From Aspidapion aeneum (Eukaryota; Arthropoda; Insecta; Coleoptera; Brentidae): a stretch of 64,000 bases of DNA. The notes beneath the pieces were generated by a model. It was not told the DNA's origin and did not search any database. It saw only the letters and a program-made list of their open reading frames with translations. Below are positions 34,687 through 44,367 of the stretch, piece by piece; the first letter of the stretch is position 1, and each line of letters starts with the position of its first letter. A program made the translations under genes and the position numbers. The stretch is taken from contig OY755038.1 in NCBI GenBank assembly GCA_963576565.1, forward strand, positions 10,989,756 to 11,053,755. Direction: 5' to 3'.

Positions 34687-34864
34687 ATGGGGGGGGGGTT
34701 CGGTTCGGTTCGGTTCATTGGGGCCCGCCTCCTCCCAAGCCTTAGATTTTTTTACATATATTCCACATATTTAATAAAAAAACACAAAAAATAGCTTAAA
34801 TTTTGACATCATGAGGCTATAGAGGCGTCAGGCCCCCCAGGACATATTCCTGGGTGCGCCACTG
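34687..34864. mobile_element. hAT-type MITE, left end decayed
   Basis: The right end TGGGTGCGCCACTG is a hAT terminus. ATAAATA is repeated at 34679-34685 and 34865-34871 (7 of 8 bases of an 8 bp duplication). The left end is a poly-G/TTCGG run and no longer recognisable. The interior resembles 47276-47458 (inverted). Confidence 0.6.
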
Positions 34865-34886
34865 ATAAATAAGAACTTTCGTACCT

Positions 34887-35520
34887 TCACTTGGTGCTTG
34901 CTTTCCTTTTATACCCTGAGGTACAACCCTCTCGTTTCAAAAACCAGCAGTACTCCGCCAACATGCTTGCATTTCACTTCCCTGAAAACCTCTTTTCCAA
35001 CTTAGCGATGTCTTGATGAAACCGTTCCCCGTATTCATCCGAGAGTGCTCCTAAATTTTCAGGAAAGAAGTCCAGATGCGTGAAGTAAAGGAAGTGCACT
35101 TTAAGGGATATGTTACATCCCATGGCCTTGTACGCTAAGAGCAATTCCTCGACCTGAGCGACATAATCATCACTTTTATGGTTACCTAAAAAGTTCTTAC
35201 ACACGTTTTGGAATACAAACAAAGCTCGTTTTTCTTTTTGATTCAATAAACGTCGAATCTTGAAAAAGTTGTCTAATCTGGGGCCCCACAAAAACACCTT
35301 CCTTGATTTTAGCCTCACTAAGACGAGGAAATTTAGTTTTCAAATATATGAATGCGTCGCCTGTTTTGTCCAGTTCTTTTACAAACTGTTTGATCAATCC
35401 AAGTTTGATGTGCAAAGGCGGCAAGTAAATATTATCTTGCGGGACTAATAAAGATCGTTGGCGACATTTTTCTGACCGGGAGTAAATCTTTCTCGCAAAG
35501 ACCCGTTCCGTACAATGAGA
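34887..35520 (-). pseudogene. C-terminal part of a transposon-type gene, frameshifted
   Basis: Reading from 35520 down, the pieces are GSLRERFTPGQKNVA; then, after a shift, LLVPQDNIYLPPLHIKLGLI, KQFVKELDKTGDAFIYLKTK, FPRLSEAKIKEGVFVGPQIR; then, after another shift, NFLGNHKSDDYVAQVEELL, ENLGALSDEYGERFHQDI and KRFSGK-stop-NASMLAEYCW, with a final stop at 34887. This is the carboxy-terminal half of a protein found in many near-identical copies in arthropod genomes ('LPPLHIKLGLMK...GERFHQDI...ADYCW' pattern). I know it as uncharacterised and repeat-associated, and give no function. The family's N-terminal part is missing. At least two frameshifts plus a W-to-stop change make it dead. Confidence 0.8.
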
Positions 35521-35663
35521 GGGGGGCTTGGGGGCGAAAGCCCCCCCAATTTTCTAAAAATAGATTATGTTAAAACTATTTATTTTCCTACTTATATGTT
35601 AATAAATAAAAGTAGAAAAAATTTCCAAGCCCCTCCAAGGCGATTTTTTGTATACGCCAGCGG
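35521..35663. repeat. hAT-like MITE remnant
   Basis: A G/C homopolymer-rich left part and the terminus GTATACGCCAGCGG (complement of a C.GCTGGCGTATAC end) resemble other CAGTGGCGTAT elements of the window. No clear duplication. Confidence 0.45.
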
Positions 35664-36130
35664 TTTCTGTATGTATATACTTTTATATACTAATATGTTG
35701 CTGTATACTTTGCTATGACGTTTATCACCTTTACCGTTAAGCTGCTGGCAGCTAAAATTTTATAAAAATAATTAAAAATGCAAATAAAACGGTAAAATCG
35801 ACAATGTCCATTTACCATTTATGCAAAACACCCCCCCCCCAAACAAATGGCTTACCACCTTACTATAAATATTAATGTTTGAGAATACTAAACTATCCAG
35901 TCTCTCAGAAATAATGATGTTAAACTAAAAAAAAATCCTTTCCCTATATCGAAAAGCAGTAAAAATAGGTAGGGGTGTGTCCCCCGAAAATGGGGGGTGA
36001 TGGGGAAAAACGGAGTTCATATTTGGATTCAGGAGATCATTTTACATAAGAATCGGCAAGAATGGTGTCAGGGCCGATTTTCATGCCGACCAGTGTAACC
36101 TAACAAAAGCGGCAGTTAAATATGCAACCA
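35664..36130. other. Non-coding spacer
   Basis: AT-rich with a poly-C run at about 35831. No gene recognised. Confidence 0.4.
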
Positions 36131-36246
36131 GAAACAAAATTTCGAACTTCCATCGTCTTTATTTATTTTTAACACGACGTTTCGGTTAGAGATTCTTATA
36201 AACCACAAAATAAATAAAGACAATGGAAGTCCGAAATTTTGTTTCT
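36131..36246. repeat. Small foldback related to 6731-6898
   Basis: Arms 'gaaacaaaatttcgaacttcc' and 'ggaagtccgaaattttgtttc' flank 'aacacgacgtttcggttagag', as in the copy at 6731-6898, with a shorter centre. Confidence 0.7.
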
Positions 36247-36283
36247 ACTCAATCATTGTCGTCTAAAAGTTTCAAACAAAGAA

Positions 36284-36934
36284 ATACAAGGTGACAATTT
36301 AAAAAAAAAATCCACCTTAATTTTATCGAAAATTATCAGGTAATTTTAAAAACGCCTAAACATGTCCATTTTGTTTGCAAGTGGGACACTTTTTGGCTAT
36401 CCCGAAATTTTTGTAGCACGAACCCCCTTCGAGGAGTATACTTTACCCCTATATTTTGAATAGTGAGAGTGGGTCTAGTGATACCTTGTTTTGAAGGCCT
36501 TTTGAATGTCCTTACAACCGTATAAAAACTTCAAAAATCTATCCATTAGTTTTTGAGATAATTGCCTTCAAACTTTCAAATTTAACATGGACTGAGAAAA
36601 TAAAAATTTAATTAAAATTTTATATCTTTCGGATTTAATTTTTATTTTATCATTCCATGTTAAATTTGGAAATTTGAAAGCAAATATCTCAAAAACTAAT
36701 CGATGGATTTTCGAAATTTTTACACGGTTGTAAAGATATTCAAAAGACCTTCAAAACAGACCCACTTTCCCTATTTAAAATATAGGGGTAAATTATACCC
36801 CTCGAAGGGGGTTCGTGCTACATAAATTTCAAGATAGCCCTTGCAAACAAAATCGACGTGTATCGGCGTTTTTTAATTTCCTGATAATTTTCGAGAAAAT
36901 CCAGGTGGATCCTTTTTAATTTGTCACCTTGTAT
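36284..36934. mobile_element. Foldback element, ~650 bp, ends ATACAAGGTGACAA
   Basis: Inverted arms of ~310 bp meet near 36610. Mirrored blocks include 'ttttgtttgcaag', 'cccccttcgagg', 'ttcaaaagaccttcaaaac' and 'tcaaaaactaat'. No coding content. It lies 140 bp upstream of the exon 2 acceptor. Confidence 0.85.
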
Positions 36935-37074
36935 GCAACTATCATACATTGTTCGAAAAAAACATTTTGGAAAAATTTTGGGTGGTAATATAAATAACTT
37001 TTTTCGAATGTAATAGCTTTCTTGTGATTTCTTGTCCTTAACAAAAAATTATAGGTGTGTATCTTTTGTTACAG

Positions 37075-37215
37075 TCACCAGAACCACCAGAAAAATGGGA
37101 GGGTGTCAGAGATGGGACAAAAGAGGGACCAGAATGTCCGTCCGCCGACATGTACTTTACCTACTTCATCGGAAACGAAGACAACTGCCTCAACCTCAAC
37201 ATTTATACCAAAGAG
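37075..37215 (+). CDS. Carboxylesterase, exon 2
   Basis: This exon has 47 codons, phase 0 at both ends. A pyrimidine-rich tract and ACAG acceptor end at 37074, and a GTAAAC donor follows at 37216. The peptide runs from SPEPPEKWEGVRDGT through EGPECPSADMYF to GNEDNCLNLNIYTKE. The tryptophan-containing block and the 'ED.CL.LN.YT' block are carboxylesterase type-B signatures. The two cysteines correspond to the family's N-terminal disulphide. It joins exon 1 (ending DLRFK) and exon 3 (beginning IPNDVSSTKK) in frame. A foldback element begins only 63 bp after the donor. Intron 1 (23276-37074) is 13.8 kb and made mostly of mobile elements. Confidence 0.92.
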
Positions 37216-37278
37216 GTAAACCACAGAATAAAGAGATTTGTCGAGGTAGATTGTCTCATCCACAACCCGTACTCTAGT

Positions 37279-37871
37279 CACGGTGGATAGAATAGACCGG
37301 TGTTCGGATCTTATAAATATATGTCGAATTTTCACGACACTGGTGGTCCAGCTGATTTTTAGAAACAAAATTTAGATGTGATATGATGAACAACTGATAT
37401 TTTTTAATTTTTTTGTAAACTAAGGCAATTTTCGTACTGTTTTTTAGTATATTCTTATAAAATAATATTTTTCAGACATACCAGTCGTTATTTTTTTTAG
37501 CCCGCTTCATTTCTCTTTACACAAAAATTAAAATTCTAAGAAAATAATGTGTTCGTTTCAGCGTCAAAAATCATCCGCTGACCTACCTCTTTGTTTACTA
37601 CCCAATAGTCCTCGGTTCACCTTTGATACAAAACGATCACATTCAGTTTGACTTGTAGTTTAAGTTTTGTGTAATAAAAAATAAAGCGGGCTAAAAAAAA
37701 ACACCGACAATACGTCTAGAAAATTACATTTTATAAGGATGTACTAGAAAACAGTAGAAAAATGGCCTTAGTTTTCAAAAAATTCAAAAAATATTAGTTG
37801 TTCCGTTGTTCATATCAGATTTAACTTTTGTTTACAAAAATCAGCTGGACCACCAGTGACGTGGAAAATTC

Positions 37872-37925
<54 letters not shown>

Positions 37926-37956
37926 ATTCGAACATCGGTCTATTCTATCCACCGTG
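37279..37956. mobile_element. Long-TIR foldback element, 9 bp TSD (Mutator-like?)
   Basis: The ends are CACGGTGGATAGAATAGACC and its exact complement. TACTCTAGT is duplicated at 37270-37278 and 37957-37965. Inverted arms of about 230 bp (through 'ccagctgattttt' and 'agcccgcttc' blocks) flank a ~170 bp centre, and an AT microsatellite (about 37877-37923) has grown in the right arm. Long TIRs with a 9 bp duplication fit Mutator-like elements, but no transposase confirms it. It sits just inside intron 2, 63 bp from the exon 2 donor. Confidence 0.85.
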
Positions 37957-37965
37957 TACTCTAGT

Positions 37966-38600
37966 CGCATAATTAATGCAAATTTCACACCGGAAACTCT
38001 TTACCTCTTTTGGGATAATTATATTCCACTTGTTGGGAGGGTAGTTTATAGTTATTTAAGTGCGGAAAGTTATAGTTTTCCGCACGCGACGGCTGTTGCA
38101 CGGCAAGACGTCAAGGGTGGAAAAGATAGTTTCCGCAAGAGTTAGAAACAATGTTTTTCCTAGGAGTGTTCTTGTCCTCTTTATTAAAAAAGCATGTTTA
38201 AATTCCCAAAGATTTTATAATAATGCTAGAAAATTATACATAAGATAGAATAGTTACTTAAATCATTTAATTAGTCCGTTGAAAAGATACTTTTCCGCAC
38301 GATTGTTTTATGCACGGAAAATAATGAAATAGGATTTTTTTATCATGATATTGTCACAGAGAAAAATGGATACAAGGGCTCTTTAGTTTGGGGACGTAGA
38401 AAATTATCGGAAACGGGAGAAGTTTAATACATATATTTCGTTTATAATTATACAGCGGATAAATCGACAGAAATTATAGCCTACGCTAACTTACCCAAAA
38501 AAAATATGGACAACCATAACTACGGCCATTACTGTGAATTATGCCGGGTAGGACTCGGGGGACGCAGTACACAGGACCACAGGCTCAGGGTTAAAAAAAA
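37966..38600. other. Intron 2 sequence with TTTTCCGCAC motifs
   Basis: No gene. GTGCGGAAA and TTTTCCGCAC face each other at 38060-38085, with another at about 38289. Confidence 0.45.
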
Positions 38601-38750
38601 GAGACGACGTCCAGAAACTGGTTACGAAGCTCAGCGGACGTCCAGAAACTGGTTACGAACGCTTAGTTAAGGGGCAAATGAGACGACGTCCAGAAACTGG
38701 TTACGAAGCTCAGCAGGACGTCCAGAAACTGGTTACGAACGCTTATTTAG
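38601..38750. repeat. Short tandem repeat of GACGTCCAGAAACTGGTTAC
   Basis: Four copies of GACGTCCAGAAACTGGTTAC are arranged as two ~74-79 bp higher-order units (one copy followed by 'gaagctcagc', the next by 'gaacgctta'). The core contains palindromic GACGTC and CCAGAAACTGG. Confidence 0.85.
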
Positions 38751-39522
38751 GAGTGGACCCTGGGTACTGGTCACTTGTATGGTGTGTTACATCGCCTTTT
38801 ATATTAAATTATTGCAAATTCAGCAATATTGCTAGTGACGATGGTTTTCGATCGGTACAATTATTATTGCCAATACCTTGGTGTTAGCTCCCGCTAAATT
38901 TCGCGGTTGTTTATATATTTTAAAACCACACAATTGTATGAAGGGCAGAGTGCATTTCGCGTATTTGGACATGCGCACCAACAACCAGGGAGATCCTTGT
39001 CGACCGCCTCGAGAAAATGGCGTGTTAATTTCGTTCTCCAACTATTTCAAATTTCTACACCTGAAAGTGCTCGATTTTGGTGTACTGAAGCATAGAACTA
39101 GAAACTTCAGCCCTTCAGCTACGTGGTGACATCATTAGATCCATTCAGGGGCCCCTTAGAACGTGGAGAAAGTGGCTGCAAACTGGTGAGTGCATTTGTA
39201 TCTGATTACCGTTGTGTGGTTCCAACAGTTACCCTATGGACCTTATTAATTATTTCGTAATTCATATCAATATATTTATGTTTGCTCGCGCTTTCATTAA
39301 TTAAATTATACAGTCCATTGCATTTATCGTTTTTCTTACTACGGGCATAACACCTTGGTATTTTATAATAATAGATGCACGCCTTTAATTTAAATGGATC
39401 CCAATAATTAAAGTAATACGAAGTGCATCTGTTTTATTTGATAAATGTATCACTTTGGGATAGTTTAATTATGATCTGTGTAACAATATATTAATAAGAA
39501 ACTTGATGTAAAGAACATTTAG
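38751..39522. other. Intron 2 sequence, unassigned
   Basis: Short overlapping ORFs exist at 38832-39129 on both strands, but none resembles a family I know. Confidence 0.4.
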
Positions 39523-40050
39523 TTAACGATGGTAAATGTTTGTTGCATGCTGCAATATAGTAGATGCCGCAACATCTTGAAGAAAGTCGTTTCTTATTTG
39601 AATTTGATTGGTTAGTGTTTGGGCCACTACAGAAATGCCTTGATCAGTTTGCTGCTGAGATTTACTAGTGTCGTAAATGGAGGAAGGTGGTCTGGTCTCT
39701 ACAGGCTGTAACACATTACATGATTCTTCCTTCGGTGCTTCTGGTAGCATCGGTACAGCAGCACTTCTTGAAAATCGTCGCCGTCGTGGTGTAGTAGTAG
39801 CTGTGTTTGTTTTCTACACCAGCGGTCCGGGTTCGATTCCTGGCTAGGTACTTGGTTGTTTGTGTTTGTTTAAAAATGCTTCAACTTTGCTAAAACTTTG
39901 CAAAACTGGGCGATTGATCCTAATTGGATGGAAAGTCCCAGTATAAATAAAATTAAAAAAAGCACTTCTTGAAAATAAATCAAACTTGTGTGCAGGAGGA
40001 CGGGTTTTCATTTCGAAACGATTGTGAACAAGAGGATTTTTGCATTTTGG
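39523..40050 (-). pseudogene. Unidentified ORF tail interrupted by a SINE
   Basis: The minus-strand frame KCKNPLVHNRFEMKTRPPAH then KFDLFSRSA runs into the SINE at 39960. It continues in the same frame on the other side as FSRSAAVPMLPEAPKEES through a Gln/Thr-rich tail, ILQHATNIYHR, to a stop at 39523. The low-complexity tail recalls C-termini of small transposon-associated MADF or Myb-like proteins, but I cannot name the family. Coding status before interruption is inferred only from the long open frame. Confidence 0.5.
39776..39960 (+). mobile_element. tRNA-derived SINE, 185 bp, 16 bp TSD
   Basis: The A box is TGGTGTAGTAG (fits TRGYNNARNNG) at 39786 and the B box GGTTCGATTCC at about 39830. 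An unrelated body and an A-rich 3' end ('aataaaattaaaaaa') follow. AGCACTTCTTGAAAAT is duplicated exactly at 39760-39775 and 39961-39976. The tRNA-like head is incomplete and would not fold as a functional tRNA, so this is a retroposed SINE. Confidence 0.9.
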
Positions 40051-40219
40051 ACGTGCGGAAAAGTAAGAATGGTGCGGAAAAGTAAAATCGTGCGGAAAAG
40101 TCATCTTTCCAAACGAAAAATCGTGCGCTGGTAGGAAAACAAAATTTTTTACAACTATCCTACGGGATAACTTAAGCCACTCAATTAATGTTGTTTTTTT
40201 ATTTTTGAATTTTTCGTAG

Positions 40220-40379
40220 ATACCAAATGATGTTAGCAGTACCAAAAAGCCAGTAATGGTGTGGATCCACGGGGGCGGGTTTACATTTGGCTCAAACAGG
40301 AGCCACTCCTTTGGGCCAGAATATTTGTTAACGCAGGACGTCGTTATGGTGGCTATTAATTATAGGTTAGGAATTTTGG
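40220..40379 (+). CDS. Carboxylesterase, exon 3 (oxyanion-hole exon)
   Basis: This exon is 160 bp, bounded by a TAG acceptor ending at 40219 and a GTAAGT donor at 40380, leaving phase 1. It encodes KKPVMVWIHGGGFTFGSN and, further on, QDVVMVAINYRLGILG. HGGGF is the oxyanion-hole motif of carboxylesterases, and the 'V.V..NYRLG.LGF' strand is equally diagnostic; the intron inside the codon after 'GIL' is a common insect position. With exons 1 and 2 it gives about 148 residues, against about 530-560 for the family. The nucleophile (GESAG) and the acid/His exons are not visible in the remaining 23.6 kb, so the gene either continues past the window or is truncated. Confidence 0.93.
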
Positions 40380-40601
40380 GTAAGTACATAAACTCAAATT
40401 TCTTTCGAGTCGGGAATAAATAAAGTTTTTAATGATTTATAAAATACACTGTGCTTGTTATTTTAAAATCTAGTCAATTCCCTGTAGAATTAGTATAACC
40501 CGAGAATAGCAGTTGGTGGCTCTTCTCGGGTATAACTTTCTCTACTACAGTGTCTCCATTGAAAAATGCAACCAGATGGCGCACAATTTTACCAAATACC
40601 T

Positions 40602-40680
40602 CAGGGCCGTACCCAGGGGGGATCAAGGGGGATGAATCCTCCCCCACCCCCGAAATTTTTACTAGACAACAAACAGTATT
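40602..40680 (+). repeat. hAT-type terminus fragment
   Basis: CAGGGCCGTACCCAGGGGGG is followed by a G/C-rich stretch. It is a recognisable left end of a hAT-like element without a matching right end nearby; it may be the left part of the element holding the transposase relic at 41020. Confidence 0.5.
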
Positions 40681-41019
40681 TTTCATTGATTGTCTAGTTC
40701 TTCTTATTATCGATTAATTGGGGAACTTTTTGAGCGTAAATAATTACAAGCCGGCAGCGCCGCGCGGGGCAAGGTTTCAATTTCACCCGTTTTTCAGCGG
40801 TGTATGGGTGGCTGCTCTCGTGCGGGGGCGGGAGGAAAATTTGTTTTAGTTAAAGTCGGCCATATTCATCGTGTCAAAACGTTCGTTGCCCTTTCTAGTG
40901 TTGCCGCTTCTATCCTTGTGTGAAGGCGTATGAATTTGTTTTGATTTGGGGTTTGTCAGTAGTAAAAAGCCTTGCCGGTCACGTGTCATTGTTTGTTTTC
41001 GTTATCGTTTGTTTATAAA

Positions 41020-41559
41020 ATGGAAATAAATACCGTCGATTACAAAATTAACTGTGCAAATTTAAATACGTTTACTTATGAACTTCGACTACTAATAAAA
41101 TCTTTAAGGCCACATAGACCGGACCTAAAAATTAACCAAAATTTAAGTAGTAAAAGTAATGCCGAGGAGTGTTCCATAAAAACTTATAATAGAAAATTAA
41201 TACGATGCTGAAAACTGGTTGTGCGGTTGTGAAAAAAAAAATGCTTTTTTGCTTTATTTGTCTTGTTATGAACAATCTACGAAGTGATCCTGCGTTCAAT
41301 GGGAATGTGTGATATCAAGCACAAAGTTAGTGGTATTCATTTAAATAACCACATAGACCTTTTTATGCTAGGAAAGACTGATATTAGGTGCCAATTGAAT
41401 GGTGCCTATAGGCAAAACATTCACGAACATAATGAAAATGTGACAAAAATTAGACATATACTTAGTAGGTTAATAGACTGTTTAAAATTCTGTGGGATTT
41501 TTGAGGTTGCTCCACGGGGCCATAAAAAAGAAATGCGAATGGACTTTAACTATAAATAA
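41020..41559 (+). pseudogene. hAT transposase N-terminal relic (ZMYM1-like, TTF zinc finger)
   Basis: The frame opens at 41020 (MEINTVDYKINCANLNTF) and, after a shift near 41210, shows NWLCGCEKKNAF, the cysteine-bearing start of a TTF-type zinc finger. It continues with HLNNHIDLFMLGKTDIRCQL, NGAYRQNIHEHNENVTK and SRLIDCLKFCGIF, and stops at 41559. This block order is typical of ZMYM1-like hAT transposases. The DDE/RNase-H and dimerisation regions are absent. It is the 5' end of a transposase kept in a deletion derivative. Confidence 0.75.
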
Positions 41560-41629
41560 ATAAACTAAAAACTACACCAAGTAGCTGCTTGTTTGGAAAA
41601 CACTAAACTAAAATTGTTTCGGTAAGTTT

Positions 41630-42343
41630 TTTTATCTATACCGCAATAGTAAGGCAAAAGTTAAAATAAAAGCAAAACTAACCAAAAGCTTTCAAGTAAA
41701 TAAAGGTCTCAAACAAGGTTGCTGTATCTCGCCTACGCTCTTCAAGATATACTTGGAACAAGTCCTTAAAGTATGGAAGAGAAAATGCCAAAACATGGGA
41801 ATTCCGTTGGACGAAACCACCTTGTATACTTTATGTTTCGCCGATGGTCAGATAGTAGTGGCTCAGGATAATGACGACCTCGAGTATATGACACGAAAAC
41901 TAATAGAAGAGTACAATAAATGGGGACTAGAGGTTAATCTCAATAAGACAGAGTATATGTGTATCGGTGGAATGAAACAGGATCTAATCTTAAATACCGG
42001 GCAGCGAATTCAGTCCTGTGATGAGTATAAATACCCAATCCAGGATAGAACAGAAAAAATGCTTTCCGCTACGGAGATGGACTATTAGAGAAGAGCAGCA
42101 GGGAAATCAAAAAGAGAAAGAGTTACAAATCAAAGAATAAGAGAAATTATGACAGTGGGTGAACGTACTTTAGTAGATGATATAAGAACAAAACAACTGG
42201 TGTGGTACGGACATGTATAAAGAATGAATGATGAAAGACTACTTAAACAAATACTACAATGGAAACAAACTGGCCAAAGAAAACGAGGACGGCCAAGGAG
42301 AAGCTGGAGAGAAGGAATAGACAGTGAAATAAGAATAGGATAA
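41630..42343 (+). pseudogene. Non-LTR retrotransposon RT fragment with internal deletion
   Basis: GLKQGCCISPTLFKIYLEQV and then FADGQIVVAQDNDDLEYM correspond to the RT motifs around the ADD box; here it reads ADG, so the second catalytic Asp is lost. NLNKTEYMCIGG follows, then an abrupt jump at DEYKYPIQ to KMLSATEMDY and, past a stop, [40 protein letters not shown]. About 60-70 residues are deleted at the jump. It is related to but distinct from the LINE at 23420. It ends at an AT microsatellite. Confidence 0.88.
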
Positions 42344-42348
42344 AACTT

Positions 42349-42466
<118 letters not shown>

Positions 42467-42807
42467 TTTTTTATCTCATTTTTCATGCAATTTAAATATC
42501 TGCCCCCCCCAATTTAAACGTCACCAGGCACCACCGGTCACAGCACTGATTGGGTTTCAACTCAAACACCATGAATATAAAACAAATGCTGTGTTGCCAA
42601 GGTTCAGCTCCAACGTCCTAGGCCGTGCTTTCCTCGCAAGTCAGTTGCATTTTCACATGGAGACACGATACAAACTTCACAATTTAATCCATATAAGTCC
42701 AATCTGGTTTCAGTATTTGCAGAAAGCAGCAACCCGTTTTGAATGGTTATATTCGACTTTCTTCCAATAAGACAGTACATTCTCTATTAATTTATCTCAA
42801 GTTCATT

Positions 42808-42945
42808 TTAGCTCACACATATACTATACTATAGTAGTGTGAGCTATAGTGATCCTAATTTTTTCGAGAAAAAAAAAGTTGCTCCGATTTCAAAATTTTT
42901 TATATATCTTTGCGTTTCAGATGATTTTGAAACTTTTTTGTTGTG

Positions 42946-42993
<48 letters not shown>

Positions 42994-43421
42994 AATGACC
43001 AACGCGCATAACTCAAAAACCGCTAGCCCGATTTTAATGAAATTTGGTACCTAAGCTGGCTCGAGATGGTCCCATTTAAAAAAGAGCAAAATCCACCAAA
43101 CACAAGCCAAATAAATGGGTGGGGGTAGATTTCAAAAATTAAGTTTATGTAAAAATATGGCGTGTGTGATATCAAACGAAAGGTAATTGAGTCTGAAGTT
43201 AAACAAAATACATTTTAGTTTATTTAACAAAAAAAGGGTGGGGGTAAATTTCAAAAATTAGAATTTATGTGAAAATATCGCGTGTGTGATATCAAACAAA
43301 AGGTAATTGAGTCTAGAGTTGAATAAAATATATTTCAGTTTTTAGTTATATTAGCTCACACGTACACTATAAACATAGTATCTAGTGTGAGCTTAAGTGC
43401 CCATAAATTGGCAGAGTATTT
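42808..43421 (+). mobile_element. Family A element
   Basis: Both hairpins are present, the TCTG tract is about 42949-42993, with two tandem units. Its 3' end directly abuts the family B element at 43424. Confidence 0.87.
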
Positions 43422-43423
43422 TT

Positions 43424-44112
43424 TACCTTCCTAGCCCTAGTAGCACTGGCTAGAGAAGGTATTATTTTTTTTTAAAATTCAGATAACGCTGAAAATGTGT
43501 TATTTGGCTGTATTTTGATCTATATTAGCATCGTTGTGATGTCTGTCTGTGTGTGTGTGTGTATATATAATTTTTGTCCGTATAACACGATAGCTCCTAA
43601 ACCGCTAAACCGATTTTCATAAAATTTTTAGGTAAAATAGCGTTTGACACGAGTCTTTGTCTTTTGTCAGAATCCATTAATGCTAATGAAATTTTTTGAT
43701 AATTAAAAAATTAGAAAAATTCTAACTTTTTAACGGAGCATCGTATCCATATGCGGTTTTCGGAATATAGTAGACTACATTTTGCTCAATAGTTTGTGTA
43801 ATAACTAAAAAACTTCGTAGGCGCAAGCGCGGATCTGGGTCAAAATCAAGGGGGGGGGGGTAATAATCGACAAAATTTTTTTTTGTAATATAATTTTTTT
43901 TAGGGGGGGTAATTCTCCTGTTTCCCTTATTTTATTAGGAAAAAGTGCATATTTTTTTGGGGGGGGGGGGGGGTAATTACCCCGTTACCCCCCCCCTCAA
44001 ATCCGCGCTTGCGTAGGAGCTTTACTTTCTGAGATATTAACAAAAAACTGTTTTCAAGGCTGATATATCATGGCTTCACTTCAAGTGTGCTAATGGGCTA
44101 GCCAGGAAGGTA
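43424..44112 (+). mobile_element. Family B element, most complete copy
   Basis: The ends TACCTTCCTAGCCC and GGGCTAGCCAGGAAGGTA are inverted relatives. Inside, in order: 'cagataacgctgaaaatg', 'gtctgtctgtgtgtgtgtgt', 'gctaaaccgattttcataaa', 'cgtttgacac', 'aacttcgtagg' (interrupted by 43822-44013), and 'ggctgatatatcatgg'. There is no ORF. It carries the same microsatellite plus CCGATTTT.AT.AAA core as family A. Confidence 0.8.
43822..44013. mobile_element. 192 bp TIR element nested in family B
   Basis: The perfect 13 bp ends are CGCAAGCGCGGAT and ATCCGCGCTTGCG, with TAGG duplicated at 43818-43821 and 44014-44017. Family B at 60320 (reverse) has the uninterrupted 'gctcctacgaag'. The inside is poly-G runs. 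The superfamily is unclear. Confidence 0.85.
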
Positions 44113-44367
44113 TTAGATCCGTCATGGATCTATTTATTTTTTTTATTATTCTTACACTTAAATTTGAACATTCTGTATAATGTGGAATTCACAAAAAGTT
44201 AAGGTAGATTCTACATCACTTCAACGTGGTTTTTAGCGATGTTAATTTTTGGTCATATTTTACTTTTGAAAATTAATGGTTTTTGATTTCACGTGGATTC
44301 CATGTGATTACCACGTGTCTCTGCTAAGCGGAAAGAGCGATAGAGGCCACAGATTAGGTCAAATAAG

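Noticed and set aside
39776..39850. tRNA gene
   Set aside because: A and B boxes are present but the head does not close an acceptor stem, and it has a 16 bp target duplication and A-rich tail: it is a SINE.
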